DNA from: Cryobacterium shii
GTDB taxonomy: Bacteria; Actinomycetota; Actinomycetes; Actinomycetales; Microbacteriaceae
NCBI RefSeq assembly: GCF_004402595.1
Contig: NZ_SOFY01000084.1
Coordinates: 1 to 64,000, forward strand
Length of the DNA: 64,000 bases
Direction: 5' to 3'
A program made the position numbers and the translations under genes. Numbering within the stretch: the first letter of the stretch is position 1; the number at the start of each line of letters is the position of its first letter. The notes below the pieces were generated by a model. The model had not been told where the DNA came from. It saw only the letters and a program-made list of their open reading frames with translations, and did no database searches. Below are positions 38,986 through 48,887 of this stretch, piece after piece.

Positions 38986-41273
38986 GCGGCCAGCAGGTCG
39001 ACCTGCTCGTCGGAGGCATGACCTGCGCCTCCTGCGCGGCCCGGATCGAGAAGAAACTCAACCGCATGCCCGGGGTGGAGGCCTCCGTCAACTACGCCAC
39101 CGAAAAAGCCAGCGTTTTCGTCCCCGACGGTACGACGATCGAGCAGGCCATCGCGGTAATCGTGGAGACCGGCTACACGGCCGAACGTCCGAGACCGCCC
39201 GAAGCTGAGGTCCCCGATGCGCCGACGGAGCAGGACCGCGAGGTCGCAGGCCTACGCCAGCGGCTGATCGTGTCTGGGGTGCTCGCCGCCCCCGTTCTCC
39301 TGCTCTCGATGATCCCGCCGCTTCAATTCACCAACTGGCAGTGGCTGGCCCTTACCTTGGCCGCGCCCGTCGCTGTCTGGGGAGCCTGGCCCTTCCACCG
39401 CGCCGCCTGGACCAACCTGCGCCACGGTGCAGCAACCATGGACACTCTGATCAGCATCGGCGTGCTCGCCGCCCTCGGCTGGTCGCTGTTTGCGCTGTTC
39501 TTCGGCACCGCCGGAATGCCCGGTATGACCATGAGCTTCAGCCTCACCGCCAGCCCCAAGGGCGGAGCCGCTGAGATTTACCTGGAGGTCGCCTCGGCGG
39601 TCACCGTGTTCATTCTGGCCGGCCGCTACTTCGAGGCCCGCGCCAAGAAGCAGTCCGGCGCCGCACTGAAGGCGTTGCTCGAACTCGGCGCGAAAGAGAC
39701 GACCCTCTTGCGGGACGGCGTCGAGACCAACGTGCCAACCGCATCCCTGGTTGTCGGCGACCACTTCGTGGTGCGCCCCGGAGAGAAAATCGCCACGGAC
39801 GGCACGGTCACCGAAGGAAACTCGGCGATCGACGCGAGCATGCTCACCGGCGAGTCCGTTCCGGTCGAGGTCGGCCCCGGCGCCGCCGTGGTCGGCGCCA
39901 CCCTCAACTCGGGTGGGCGCCTGGTTGTCCGGGCGACCCGGATCGGAGCCGACACGCAGCTCGCCCAACTCGGTCATCTGGTCGAGCAGGCGCAAACCGG
40001 CAAGGCCGAGGTGCAGCGCCTCGCCGACCGCGTCTCCGCCGTCTTCGTGCCCATCGTGATCGCTCTGTCCCTGGCGACCCTCGCCGTCTGGCTGCTCATC
40101 GGCGCCGGGCCCGTCGTGGCATTCACCGCGGCCGTGGCCACCCTGATCATCGCCTGCCCGTGCGCGCTGGGCCTGGCAACGCCGACCGCGCTGCTGGTCG
40201 GAACCGGGCGCGGCGCCCAACTGGGCATCCTGATCAAGGGCCCGCAGGTGCTCGAATCCACCCGCCGGGTCGACACCATCGTGCTCGACAAGACCGGCAC
40301 CGTCACCACCGGCCGGATGACCCTCGTCGCGACCGCCCCCGTCTCTGGCGTCACCGAAGAGGAACTCCTCGGCCTCGCCGGCGCGGCGGAAACCGGTTCC
40401 GAGCATCCGATCGCCCAAGCCATCGTGTCCGGTGCCCGAGAGCGCAGCGGCGAACTGCCGGCGCCGGAGTCGTTCGCCTCGACCGACGGGCTCGGCGTGC
40501 AAGTCCTCATCGACGGCCGGGTCGTGCTGGTTGGCCGGCCGCGCTGGCTGACCGAGCAGTGGGCCATCCCGCTCACGTCTGAACTCCAAGCGGCGCTCTC
40601 ATCGTTCGAGGACCAGGGTCGCACCGTGGTAGCTGTGGCCTGGGACGGCCACGCGAAGGGCTTGATCGCCGTGTCCGACACGGTCAAGGACACCAGTGCC
40701 GCTGCCATCGCCGAGTTCCGGCGCCTCGGCCTGCGACCGGTGCTCCTCACCGGTGACAACGCGACCGTGGCCGCATCCGTGGCCGCAGAAGTCGGCATCA
40801 CTGAAGTCCGGGCCGGCGTCCTCCCGGCCGAGAAAGCGGCAATCATCCGGCAGTTGCAGGGCGAGGGACGTGTCGTGGCGATGGTCGGCGACGGCGTAAA
40901 CGATGCTGTCGCGCTGGCCACCGCCGACCTCGGCATCGCGATGGGATCCGGAACGGATGTCGCGATCGAGGCCAGCGACCTGACCCTGGTGCGCAGTAAC
41001 CTCGTGGCGGCAGCGGATGCGATCCGGCTTTCCCGCCGCACCCTCGCCACCATCAAGGCCAACCTCTTCTGGGCCTTCGCCTACAACGTGGCCGCGATCC
41101 CGCTGGCCATGTTGGGCCTGCTCAACCCGCTGATCGCGGGCGGCGCAATGGCGTTGTCCTCCGTCTTCGTCGTGAGCAACAGCCTCCGGTTGCGCAGCTT
41201 CCGCGGCCTCAACCTGACGATCACTGCGTCGCCCACCGGCGTCCCCGTGGCAGTGCCGATAGGCGTCGACTGA
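38982..41273 (+). CDS. copA: Cu(I)-exporting P1B-type ATPase
   Basis: The 763-residue ATPase has one N-terminal HMA domain (GMTCASC, Cys15/Cys18), the transmembrane CPC motif (Cys392-Pro-Cys394), the phosphorylated Asp436 in DKTGT, TGES in the actuator, the nucleotide-domain SEHPIAQAI and the hinge [12 protein letters not shown]. The last is usually GDG-I/V-NDAPAL; here Pro is replaced by Val. The motif set is that of Cu(I) exporters (P1B-1). Translation is coupled to copZ. The final residues run into a short basic tail. Confidence 0.93.
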   Translation: MSGQQVDLLVGGMTCASCAARIEKKLNRMPGVEASVNYATEKASVFVPDGTTIEQAIAVIVETGYTAERPRPPEAEVPDAPTEQDREVAGLRQRLIVSGVLAAPVLLLSMIPPLQFTNWQWLALTLAAPVAVWGAWPFHRAAWTNLRHGAATMDTLISIGVLAALGWSLFALFFGTAGMPGMTMSFSLTASPKGGAAEIYLEVASAVTVFILAGRYFEARAKKQSGAALKALLELGAKETTLLRDGVETNVPTASLVVGDHFVVRPGEKIATDGTVTEGNSAIDASMLTGESVPVEVGPGAAVVGATLNSGGRLVVRATRIGADTQLAQLGHLVEQAQTGKAEVQRLADRVSAVFVPIVIALSLATLAVWLLIGAGPVVAFTAAVATLIIACPCALGLATPTALLVGTGRGAQLGILIKGPQVLESTRRVDTIVLDKTGTVTTGRMTLVATAPVSGVTEEELLGLAGAAETGSEHPIAQAIVSGARERSGELPAPESFASTDGLGVQVLIDGRVVLVGRPRWLTEQWAIPLTSELQAALSSFEDQGRTVVAVAWDGHAKGLIAVSDTVKDTSAAAIAEFRRLGLRPVLLTGDNATVAASVAAEVGITEVRAGVLPAEKAAIIRQLQGEGRVVAMVGDGVNDAVALATADLGIAMGSGTDVAIEASDLTLVRSNLVAAADAIRLSRRTLATIKANLFWAFAYNVAAIPLAMLGLLNPLIAGGAMALSSVFVVSNSLRLRSFRGLNLTITASPTGVPVAVPIGVD

Positions 41274-41316
41274 CCTGCTGCTTTTGGTTTCACAGGTAGC
41301 CCTGCGCAAAAGTCGA

Positions 41317-41334
41317 TACTGTAGGGGGGTATAC
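41317..41334 (+). promoter_or_regulatory. CsoR-like box upstream of the DUF6153-like gene
   Basis: ATACTGTAGGGGGGTATAC has the strong half-site GGGGGGTATAC seen in the csoR region, but the other half is degenerate. It lies 42 bp before the start codon at 41376. Confidence 0.55.
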
Positions 41335-41375
41335 ACGGAGACGCTAACCGCGACAGGCATGGACCCGGAGGTGAC

Positions 41376-41867
41376 ATGAAGCTCGATCGCATCACACGAG
41401 CGGCGTACCTCCGGAAGCCTGCCTTCCGGTCCACGCTTATGGCGATGGTCGCCTTGGCCGCGATTCTGTTCAGTTTTCTGGCCATGAACTCAACGCACGC
41501 CGGGCATGAGACCGGTGGGACCGCATTTGCGACCGCATCCGGCCAGGCACCCGATGTGGGTATTGTGCCCGGCGTCGGCGCTGGCGCTGGCGTTGTCGCA
41601 ACAGGCGCCGTTGTCGCGGCAGCCTCCATTGCCGCTCACGCCCGCATCGGGGTGCTCGGCTGCGCTGACTGCGTACTGGACTGTGCAATCCTCGCGATGA
41701 CCTGCACCATTGTGCTCGTGCTCGCTTCGCTGATCTTGCTCGCCCGGCAGCCGTCCCTCTATCGTCGACTGCTCGACGCAGGCGGATGCAATGTTCGTCA
41801 CCTCAGCGGCCCGACACTCCATATTTACCGACCGAGTCTGACAGCACTTTCCATCAATCGTATTTAG
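41376..41867 (+). CDS. DUF6153-like exported/membrane protein
   Basis: The 163-residue protein has an N-terminal membrane anchor (MVALAAILFSFLAM) followed by HAGHE, a Gly/Ala-rich linker, and a second hydrophobic segment around GCADCVLDCAILAMTC, rich in cysteine, ending in a basic tail. This H-x-x-H plus Cys-rich layout resembles DUF6153 proteins found beside copper genes; I am not certain of the family. Cys and His could bind Cu(I). The CsoR-like box upstream supports a copper role. Confidence 0.65.
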   Translation: MKLDRITRAAYLRKPAFRSTLMAMVALAAILFSFLAMNSTHAGHETGGTAFATASGQAPDVGIVPGVGAGAGVVATGAVVAAASIAAHARIGVLGCADCVLDCAILAMTCTIVLVLASLILLARQPSLYRRLLDAGGCNVRHLSGPTLHIYRPSLTALSINRI

Positions 41868-41879
41868 AACCAAACCCTC

Positions 41880-41905
41880 CCGCGCGCCGTCATGTCGCCG
41901 CGCGG
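41880..41905 (+). terminator. Probable terminator after the DUF6153-like gene
   Basis: CCGCGCG and CGCGCGG form a 7-bp stem, followed by ATTTCTT. Confidence 0.6.
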
Positions 41906-41963
41906 ATTTCTTGCGCCTTTCGGCGCTGCGGTTTCTTGGGTCTAACTATGAATGGAAAACAGA

Positions 41964-42566
41964 ATGCTTAAATCACGTATGTATCTGGTCACGTCAGCGT
42001 CCCTGGCCGCGGCGCTCACGCTTAGTGCCTGCACCAACGGAACAGCCCCCAATGCCCCATCTGCCACGTCCAGCGCTGCCGCTTCCGCCGCTTCCGCACC
42101 AGCTGATGTGACGTTTGCCCAGATGATGATCCCGCACCACAAACAGGCTGTTGAGATGAGCGACGACATCCTCGCCAAAGTGGGTATCGACCAGCGAATT
42201 CTTGATCTTGCCACGCAGATCAAGGCTGCCCAGCAGCCTGAAATCAAGCAGCTCAAGGCTTGGCTCACCGACTGGGGTACCGACGAGACCAGCACCCAGG
42301 GCATGGATGGAATGTCCGGTATGGGCGACGGATCGGACGGCCTCATGTCCGATGCTGACATGATGGCGCTCAACAAGGCCTCCGGTGCAGAGGCCGGCAA
42401 GCTCTACCTGAACCAGATGATCGTCCACCACGAGGGTGCCATCAAGATGGCGCAGCTGGAAGTGGATGAGGGCCAGAACGTAGACGCGAAGGCCATGGCG
42501 TCGAACATCGTGGCAACCCAAACCGAAGAGATCGGTGTCATGAAAAGCATCCTCGCGACCCTGTAG
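41964..42566 (+). CDS. DUF305 family lipoprotein
   Basis: The 200-residue lipoprotein has a signal ending LTLSAC (lipobox Cys), an Ala/Ser-rich spacer and a DUF305 ferritin-like four-helix domain with two metal-type motifs, TFAQMMIPHHKQAVEMS and NQMIVHHEGAIKMAQ. Met- and His-rich segments (GMDGMSGMGDGSDGLMSDADMM) favour copper binding. DUF305 proteins are frequent in copper islands. ATG at 41964 starts the lipoprotein signal directly; an ATG at 41952 is also in frame. Confidence 0.85.
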   Translation: MLKSRMYLVTSASLAAALTLSACTNGTAPNAPSATSSAAASAASAPADVTFAQMMIPHHKQAVEMSDDILAKVGIDQRILDLATQIKAAQQPEIKQLKAWLTDWGTDETSTQGMDGMSGMGDGSDGLMSDADMMALNKASGAEAGKLYLNQMIVHHEGAIKMAQLEVDEGQNVDAKAMASNIVATQTEEIGVMKSILATL

Positions 42567-42705
42567 GACTCTCTGACGCACGGGGCGCCGCGCGAGCGAG
42601 CCCCGCTCATTCTCATGCGCGCCCACGACGATCCCTCGCTGAGGTTCGTCGCCGCCTGGTGCGCGCCATCGGTACTACTCTCCGGCATCTCGAGGAACAA
42701 CATTT

Positions 42706-43533
42706 ATGCACTCACCACCGGTCACATCCCGCCGGCTCCTGCGCGCGGCCGAAGCGCGCCGACGCAGGACACGGTCACCCCTGTCGTGGCAAAAGCGGGC
42801 CCCGGGCCCGGCACGACCGCCGACGCGGCATCGATTGTTCGGCGGCGTCGCGATGACGTTTGTCGCGCTCCTCGCGGTCAGCGTCTCCCTGCCTGCTCTC
42901 GCGGTGAACCCAGACGCCGTGATGGCAGTCTCACGGAGCCGAGTAACAGGCGGTGCGGCGCAAGCCTTTCCGGCAAACGAGGCAGGCGCGGTAACCGCTG
43001 TCCTTCGCGACGGATTCACCGTGGAACGAGTGAAAAAGCCTTTGCCGGGCGCGTATACCCAAACAGCTGGCACGTATGTCAACTACTTGGATTCGCCAAT
43101 CCAGTGGCCCTTCACTGTCGGGGTTCCGATCTCGACGGACTTCGGTCCGCGGGTGCCGCCCTGCGTTGGGTGCTCGAGCTTCCATAAGGGAATCGACATG
43201 AACCCCGGTGTGAACACTCCCATCCAAGCGATCGCAGACGGCGTGGTGAGAGAAGTATCGGCGACCGACGATAGCGGCCTCGGCGTCTACGCCATCATCG
43301 ACCACATGATCGGCGGGCGGCTTGTCAGCAGCCTCTACGCCCACATGACGGAGGGCTCCCTCGCTCTCAGCGTTGGGCAACCTGTTCTGGTTGGCCAGTT
43401 CGTGGGCAATGTCGGCACGACCGGTCAGAGTACCGGACCACACCTTCATTTCGAGATACTGCTCGACGGCTCCGCACCGACAGACCCATTTGCCTGGCTC
43501 ACGCAGAAAGTACGTCCCAATGGCGCAAACTAA
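42706..43533 (+). CDS. M23 family metallopeptidase, short form
   Basis: The 275-residue protein has a very basic N-terminus, a membrane/signal helix (MTFVALLAVSVSLPALAV, about 50-67) and a C-terminal LytM-type M23 domain. The zinc ligands are His160 and Asp164 (FHKGIDM) and His248 in PHLHFE, with the catalytic His246. It should act on peptidoglycan outside the membrane. Its last 14 bp overlap the next gene, another M23 protein. M23 genes at this place in copper/ICE clusters may make room in the wall for envelope complexes; that is inference. Confidence 0.82.
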   Translation: MHSPPVTSRRLLRAAEARRRRTRSPLSWQKRAPGPARPPTRHRLFGGVAMTFVALLAVSVSLPALAVNPDAVMAVSRSRVTGGAAQAFPANEAGAVTAVLRDGFTVERVKKPLPGAYTQTAGTYVNYLDSPIQWPFTVGVPISTDFGPRVPPCVGCSSFHKGIDMNPGVNTPIQAIADGVVREVSATDDSGLGVYAIIDHMIGGRLVSSLYAHMTEGSLALSVGQPVLVGQFVGNVGTTGQSTGPHLHFEILLDGSAPTDPFAWLTQKVRPNGAN

Positions 43534-44830
43534 ATGCCACCCGCAGTCGCCCAAACGCCCGGTCCTCGTGAAATGGGCCGGAACGATGATCGCTACGCTG
43601 TCGCTGGTCGCCGTCATCGGCGTGGCGTCCCCGGCAGCAGCCGGCGGGTACCCGTCGTGGTCAGACGTCGAGAGCGCGCGTTCGAGCGAGGCGTCGAAGC
43701 AAATGCAAATCATGGCGATCAAGGATTTGATCGCCGGGCTCGTGACCGAGGTGGCGACGGCCAGGGACCTGGCCGCTCGACGCGGTGCTGAGTACGAGCG
43801 CGCACAGGGGGCATTCGACGAAGCCACCTACCGCGCCACGACTCTCCAGAGCCAGGCCGATGACGCCACTCAGCGCGCCAGCGTGTCCCAGCGCCAGGCC
43901 GGCCGGTTGGCCGCGACGCTGGCCCGCGCGGGCGCTTCCGATCTCTCAATGACCATCTTTCTCCAGGGCGAGAACTCCGACGCCTTGCTCTACCAGCTTG
44001 GCGCCATGAGCAAGCTCACCGAGCGTTCCAGCACAATCTACGAACATGCAGCGACGGACCGGAATTCCGCGACTGTCTTGACCGACCAGGCGAAGGTAGC
44101 GAAGGAGGCGCTCGGCGCCCTTGCCAGAGAAGCAGAGACGACCCTGAAGGACGCCACCACGGCCAGCGCCGCACTGATGTCAAAGCTCGCGGAACAAGAG
44201 CAGAACGCAGGCACTCTCCAAGCGCAACTCGCGGTCCTCAGCGATAACCGCGCCGCCACAGAGGCCGATTATGCCAAAGGCGAGGAAGCTCGCCGAGCAG
44301 CCGAGGCGGCAGCTGCAGCCTCCGCTGCTGCGGCTGCTGCTGCAGCTGCTGGCGCTGGTGGCGCTGCCGCGTCGTCCGGGGGAGGCGGTGGATCGGCTCT
44401 GGACGTCGGTCAGCTCAGCGAGCAAGGGTGGGCGCTTCCCGTGTCTGGCTGGATCAGCGACTCCTTCGGCCCGCGCCCCTCCAAACCTGTGGCCGGCGTC
44501 GGCGCCTTTCATTACGGTACTGACATCGCCGCTGGGTGTGGGCGAGCGGTATCGGCCGCGACCGGGGGCACGGTCATTTTCGCCGGGTATCTCGGCAGCT
44601 ACGGCAATTGGGTCCTCATCGACCACGGCAATGGCGTTCAAACCGGCTACGCACACAACAGCCAGATCCTGGTCAGCAATGGCCAGCAGGTCGCCGCCGG
44701 CGAGACCATTTCCCTCGTCGGCACGACCGGGGCCTCCAGCGGATGCCACTTGCACTTCGAGACTCGAGTCGATGGCGCCCGAATCAACCCCGTGCCGTTC
44801 ATGAGCGCGAGAGGGATCACCCTTGGATGA
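43520..44830 (+). CDS. M23 family metallopeptidase with coiled-coil domain
   Basis: The 436-residue protein has a signal peptide (WAGTMIATLSLVAVIGVASPAAAG), a long coiled coil (about 40-265) like that of EnvC or RipA-type proteins, an Ala-rich linker, a GGGGG spacer and a LytM domain. Zinc and catalytic residues are intact: His331, Asp335 (FHYGTD), His410 and His412 (HLHFE). The coiled coil often regulates the hydrolase. It overlaps the preceding M23 gene and the following TlpA gene by a few bases, so the run is one operon. Confidence 0.84.
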   Translation: MAQTKCHPQSPKRPVLVKWAGTMIATLSLVAVIGVASPAAAGGYPSWSDVESARSSEASKQMQIMAIKDLIAGLVTEVATARDLAARRGAEYERAQGAFDEATYRATTLQSQADDATQRASVSQRQAGRLAATLARAGASDLSMTIFLQGENSDALLYQLGAMSKLTERSSTIYEHAATDRNSATVLTDQAKVAKEALGALAREAETTLKDATTASAALMSKLAEQEQNAGTLQAQLAVLSDNRAATEADYAKGEEARRAAEAAAAASAAAAAAAAAGAGGAAASSGGGGGSALDVGQLSEQGWALPVSGWISDSFGPRPSKPVAGVGAFHYGTDIAAGCGRAVSAATGGTVIFAGYLGSYGNWVLIDHGNGVQTGYAHNSQILVSNGQQVAAGETISLVGTTGASSGCHLHFETRVDGARINPVPFMSARGITLG

Positions 44831-45434
44831 TCGCAGGTGGAGAACCCGGCTCGTTGGAGCAGTGACGTTCGGGGTGGCAGCCGCGATACTGCTCAGCGCT
44901 TGCGCGAGTGATTCGCTCGCTGACCAGTACCGGGCCGGCAGCAACAAAAACTACATTGCTGGCGACGGATCGGTCACCGAGATCGCGTCGGCGAATCGGC
45001 TGACGCCGGTCGATTTCACCGGCACCCTGGAGTCCGGTGGCACGACGACGCCGGCGGATTATCGGGGACGAGTACTCGTTTTGAATTTCTGGTACGCCGG
45101 TTGCGCACCCTGCCGGGCCGAAGCCCCCGACCTTCAGGCTCTGTGGACCAAATATCAGGACCAGGGAGTCAGCTTCCTGGGAGTGAATATCCGTGACCAA
45201 CTCAGCACTGCACACGGCTTCGCGGCGACCTACGGCATCACCTACCCATCTGTCATCGACGCCGACACGGGCTCTATGCAACTGGCCTTCAGCGGAACGG
45301 TCGCGCCGAACGCCGTTCCGACGACCATCGTCCTCGATAAGCAGGGCCGCGTGTCCGCACGGATACTCGGCCGGATCCCCGACGCGAGCGTCCTCGATGC
45401 GCTGATCAGAAGCGCACTCGAGCCAGACAAATGA
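44823..45434 (+). CDS. TlpA/ResA-like thiol-disulfide lipoprotein
   Basis: The 203-residue protein has a lipobox (ILLSAC), so it is anchored outside the membrane, and a thioredoxin fold with the active site Cys94-Ala-Pro-Cys97 in FWYAGCAPCRAEAPDL and a cis-Pro segment NAVPTTIVLD. It probably reduces disulfides of periplasm-side proteins and receives electrons from the CcdA encoded two genes later. The start is TTG at 44823, overlapping the preceding gene; no alternative ATG fits. Confidence 0.84.
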   Translation: MDDRRWRTRLVGAVTFGVAAAILLSACASDSLADQYRAGSNKNYIAGDGSVTEIASANRLTPVDFTGTLESGGTTTPADYRGRVLVLNFWYAGCAPCRAEAPDLQALWTKYQDQGVSFLGVNIRDQLSTAHGFAATYGITYPSVIDADTGSMQLAFSGTVAPNAVPTTIVLDKQGRVSARILGRIPDASVLDALIRSALEPDK

Positions 45435-45498
45435 CCATTTCACGGCGGTACCCGAGCGCCCTCCGCCCGCTCCAAACCCAGGAAAGAACGCCCCGCCC

Positions 45499-46440
45499 AT
45501 GACCATTCTCAGCAGCATCCCGAGCCCGGACATCAGCTCCTTCCAGCTCGGGCCGTTCCAGATTCACTTCTACGCCCTGTTCATCCTCACCGGCATCGTG
45601 GTCGCCGTGGTCCTGACGTCCCGGCGGCTCACCCGCCGCGGCGGAGAGCCCGGGATCGTCTTGGACATCACGCTGTGGGCCGTCCCGTTCGGCATCCTCG
45701 GCGGACGGCTCTATCACGTGGTCACGCATCCAACCGACTATTTCTTTCCCGGAGCGGATCTCTGGAAGACGCTCTACGTGTGGGAGGGCGGACTGGCGAT
45801 CTTCGGGGCCATCCTCTTCGGCGGCCTCGGCGTGTACATTGCCTGCCGTCGAGCCGGAGTGCGATTCCTCTCGTTCGGCGACGCCCTCGCCCCCGGCATG
45901 CTGCTCGCCCAGTCGTTCGGGCGCCTCGGTAATTACTTCAATCAAGAACTCTTCGGCACCCCGACCACGCTCCCATGGGGCCTCCAGATCAACCCAGGCC
46001 AACCGGCGTTCCCCACCGGATTGCCTGCGGAGACACTCTTTCACCCCCTGTTCCTGTACGAGATTCTGTGGAACCTGGCCGGCGTCATCATCGTCCTGCT
46101 CGCCGAGCGTCAGTACAACCTCCGCTGGGGCAAGACCCTCGGCCTCTACCTGATCATCTACGGGGTGGGCCGCACCTGGTTTGAATCCTTCCGGCTGGAC
46201 CCGACAGAATTTGAACTTCTCGGCGTCAAGATCAACATGATCACAGCGGCAGCAGTCGCAGTCGTCGGCCTCATCTTGATCATCGTCCAATCCTGCCGCC
46301 ACACGGGACCGGAAACAAGCCCGTACCTCCCCGGTCGGCAACGCGCATCGCTTCAACAACCGATCACGGGACTGCCGCCGACTGCCGCTTCTACGCACGC
46401 CGTTGACGCCCCGCCGAGCAACACCGTAGGGCAGAAATGA
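45499..46440 (+). CDS. lgt: Prolipoprotein diacylglyceryl transferase
   Basis: This enzyme adds diacylglyceryl to the lipobox Cys. The 313-residue protein has the Lgt signature GRLGNYFNQELFG, the FGILGGRLYHV segment with the essential Arg, and about seven membrane spans. A core Lgt gene is expected elsewhere in the chromosome, so this is likely a second copy that travels with the island. Several island proteins are lipoproteins (DUF305, TlpA, multicopper oxidase). The C-terminal tail of about 45 residues is hydrophilic and not conserved. Confidence 0.9.
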   Translation: MTILSSIPSPDISSFQLGPFQIHFYALFILTGIVVAVVLTSRRLTRRGGEPGIVLDITLWAVPFGILGGRLYHVVTHPTDYFFPGADLWKTLYVWEGGLAIFGAILFGGLGVYIACRRAGVRFLSFGDALAPGMLLAQSFGRLGNYFNQELFGTPTTLPWGLQINPGQPAFPTGLPAETLFHPLFLYEILWNLAGVIIVLLAERQYNLRWGKTLGLYLIIYGVGRTWFESFRLDPTEFELLGVKINMITAAAVAVVGLILIIVQSCRHTGPETSPYLPGRQRASLQQPITGLPPTAASTHAVDAPPSNTVGQK

Positions 46441-46464
46441 GGGCGTCGATGATGAGGCGGAGCC

Positions 46465-47208
46465 ATGGGTGAAGACTTCGCCCAAATCGTCCTCAGCGGA
46501 CAACTACTGATTGCAATCCCGATCGCCTTGCTGGCTGGTCTTGTCTCCTTCGCGTCGCCCTGCGTACTGCCCCTGGTGCCCGGATACCTGGCATACGTGG
46601 GCGGCATGGCCGGTCAAGGGGGCGTCCACACCCGACGACGCCTCCTCATCGGCGTCGGCTTGTTCGTCCTGGGTTTCTCGGTCGTGTTCATCTCCTATGG
46701 CGCCGCCTTCGGAGCTGCAGGGTATTGGCTGGTGCGCTGGCAAGATCCGATCACCCGTGTGCTCGGTATTGTCGTGATCATCATGGGGCTGGCGTTTATC
46801 GGCGCTTTCTCTGCGTTTCAACGCACGGTGAAACCGCGTTTCGCGCCGGCCACCGGGTTGGCTGGGGCGCCTCTTCTCGGTTTGGTCTTCGGCGTCGGTT
46901 GGACGCCCTGCCTCGGTCCGACTCTGACAGCCATTTCACTGCTCAGCCTCGGCACGGGATCCCCCGGGCGGGGCGCCCTGTTGGGCCTGTTCTACTGCCT
47001 GGGACTGGGTATCCCGTTTCTGTTGGTCGCTCTTGGGTTCAACTGGATGGCCAGTGCGATTGCCTGGTTGAAACGCCACATTCGCGCGATCAACAGAGTT
47101 GGCGGCTCCATGCTGATCCTGATCGGGGTGCTCATGGCTAGCGGCGTGTGGACACTGTGGATCTACAGCATGCAAGCACTGATTGGTGCGGTTGTGCTCC
47201 CGATCTAG
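46465..47208 (+). CDS. ccdA: CcdA-type membrane thiol-disulfide transporter
   Basis: The 247-residue membrane protein has the two redox cysteines of the DsbD/CcdA family in FASPCVLPLVPGYLAYV and VGWTPCLGPTLTA, and six hydrophobic segments. It passes electrons from cytoplasmic thioredoxin to outward-facing TlpA-type proteins. It lies 24 bp after lgt and near the TlpA gene, so these three plus the multicopper oxidase appear to be one functional unit. Confidence 0.9.
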   Translation: MGEDFAQIVLSGQLLIAIPIALLAGLVSFASPCVLPLVPGYLAYVGGMAGQGGVHTRRRLLIGVGLFVLGFSVVFISYGAAFGAAGYWLVRWQDPITRVLGIVVIIMGLAFIGAFSAFQRTVKPRFAPATGLAGAPLLGLVFGVGWTPCLGPTLTAISLLSLGTGSPGRGALLGLFYCLGLGIPFLLVALGFNWMASAIAWLKRHIRAINRVGGSMLILIGVLMASGVWTLWIYSMQALIGAVVLPI

Positions 47209-47266
47209 CAGGGCTCACCGTCACGCTTCCCGCTCATTCATCCCATTCTCTTTTGAAGGAACCGCC

Positions 47267-48769
47267 ATGAACCAATTCCTCACCCGCCGCACTTTCCTTG
47301 GCGCATCGATCGCCACGGCGACCACGGTTGCACTGGCAGCCTGCAGCACACCATCCCCGAACTCGCGACCGTCCGACCGGATTCTGCCGGACGATCCGAT
47401 GATCGCCAAAGTCGAGGCACGCCGCCCCGCTACCGGGCGCAGGAGCACACAACAGTTGAACGCCGGGGCGTTTGCCACCAGCGTCGCCGGTACGACGCTG
47501 ACGACCTGGGGCTACAACGGCTCCCTCACCGGGCCCACGATCCGAGCAGCAGTCGGCGACCGGCTGGAGGTTGCCGTATCCAACGCTCTTGCAGAAGCCA
47601 CCACCGTGCACTGGCACGGCCTGGCGCTCCGAAACGACGCCGACGGCGTCCCTGACCTCACACAGAACGCCATCGCCCCAGGATCCGACTTCAACTACAA
47701 GTTCCGGCTCAACCGGCCGGGCACCTATTGGTACCACTCGCACGCCGAAATGCAACGCGAGCGGGCCCTCTACGGTGCCCTCATCATCGAGGATCCAAAA
47801 GAACCACTGTCCTACGACCAGGACTGGGTCATTGTGCTGGACGACTGGCTCGACGGCATTACCGGCACTCCTCAGGAAGCCCTCGACGAACTGTCCATGG
47901 GAATGAACATGTCCGGGATGGACATGACGATGAAGCACATGCTGATGGGGTCCCACAGCTCCTACCTCGGCGGTGACGCAGGTGACGTGACGATGCCGGC
48001 GCATCTGTTCAACGATAAAACCACCAGTGACGCGGAAATCTTTGCCAGCCGCCCGGGCAACCGCATTCGCCTGCGCATCATCAACGCAGCAGGCGACACC
48101 GCTTACCGGGTCGGTGTGCCGGGACAGAAAATCACCCTCACCCACGCGGACGGATTCCCCGTCAAGCATCAAGACGTGGACGCAGTCGTCCTGGCCATGG
48201 GGGAACGTATCGACGCGATCCTCACCGTCGCGACCGGTTTCACACCGGTCGTCGCTTTACCAGAGGGCAAGAAAGGCGTCGCGCACGGCCTCATCAGCAC
48301 CGGCACCGGGACGGCCCCCGATACGAACGGGCTGCCCACCGTACTCGATGGGAAGGTCACCGACGGCGGTCGTCTGAAAGCACACGAGTCCGTCCTGCTG
48401 TCACCCCGGTCGCCCAACCGCGTTCACACCATGCGCCTGACCGGCACCATGGCAAAGTACGACTGGGGCATAAACGGTCGACGTTTTGACATGATGACCC
48501 CCTTCGCGGGCGCCTTCGAGGTCGCCGTCAACGACCGCATCCAAGTGAAGATCATCAACCAGACGAAGATGTGGCACCCCATGCATCTGCACGGGCACAC
48601 CTTCCAAATCGCCGGCGACGGAGCACGGAAGGATACGGTCATCGTTCGGCCCAACGAGACGGTGACGTTCGAATTCGACGCGGACAACCCGGGCCAATGG
48701 CTCGCACATTGCCACAACGCCTATCACGCCGGCCGCGGCATGATGGGGGTCTTTTCTTACGTTCGCTGA
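47267..48769 (+). CDS. Multicopper oxidase, Tat-exported lipoprotein
   Basis: The 500-residue protein has a Tat motif (RRTFLGAS) and a lipobox (VALAAC) in the same signal. All copper sites are present: TTVHWHGLALRN, YWYHSHAEMQRE, HPMHLHGHTFQIAG and HCHNAYHAGRGMM. Met-rich GMNMSGMDMTMKHMLMG (about residues 210-227) resembles the Cu(I)-binding inserts of CueO-type oxidases. It probably oxidises Cu(I) outside the cell. ATG at 47267 has AAGGAAC upstream. It ends the M23-TlpA-lgt-ccdA run. Confidence 0.92.
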   Translation: MNQFLTRRTFLGASIATATTVALAACSTPSPNSRPSDRILPDDPMIAKVEARRPATGRRSTQQLNAGAFATSVAGTTLTTWGYNGSLTGPTIRAAVGDRLEVAVSNALAEATTVHWHGLALRNDADGVPDLTQNAIAPGSDFNYKFRLNRPGTYWYHSHAEMQRERALYGALIIEDPKEPLSYDQDWVIVLDDWLDGITGTPQEALDELSMGMNMSGMDMTMKHMLMGSHSSYLGGDAGDVTMPAHLFNDKTTSDAEIFASRPGNRIRLRIINAAGDTAYRVGVPGQKITLTHADGFPVKHQDVDAVVLAMGERIDAILTVATGFTPVVALPEGKKGVAHGLISTGTGTAPDTNGLPTVLDGKVTDGGRLKAHESVLLSPRSPNRVHTMRLTGTMAKYDWGINGRRFDMMTPFAGAFEVAVNDRIQVKIINQTKMWHPMHLHGHTFQIAGDGARKDTVIVRPNETVTFEFDADNPGQWLAHCHNAYHAGRGMMGVFSYVR

Positions 48770-48831
48770 CGGGTGCCGACGGACGCGAGACGGGTCTCCA
48801 ACATGGAGGGAATGCTCAGCTAAATTGAAAT

Positions 48832-48846
48832 ACTATGAGTGATAGT
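48832..48846. promoter_or_regulatory. BlaI-type operator 1 (ACTAT-N5-ATAGT)
   Basis: ACTATGAGTGATAGT, flanked by T and A, lies 41 bp before the start of the CcdA-like gene. It is the same inverted repeat as at 51527 and 53734, the former in front of the blaI gene itself. BlaI/CopY proteins bind such A/T-rich dyads with TACT/AGTA ends. Confidence 0.8.
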
Positions 48847-48887
48847 AGTTTGGGGTTGTCCCGGCAGGTGGTGATTGGAGCTGGGTT

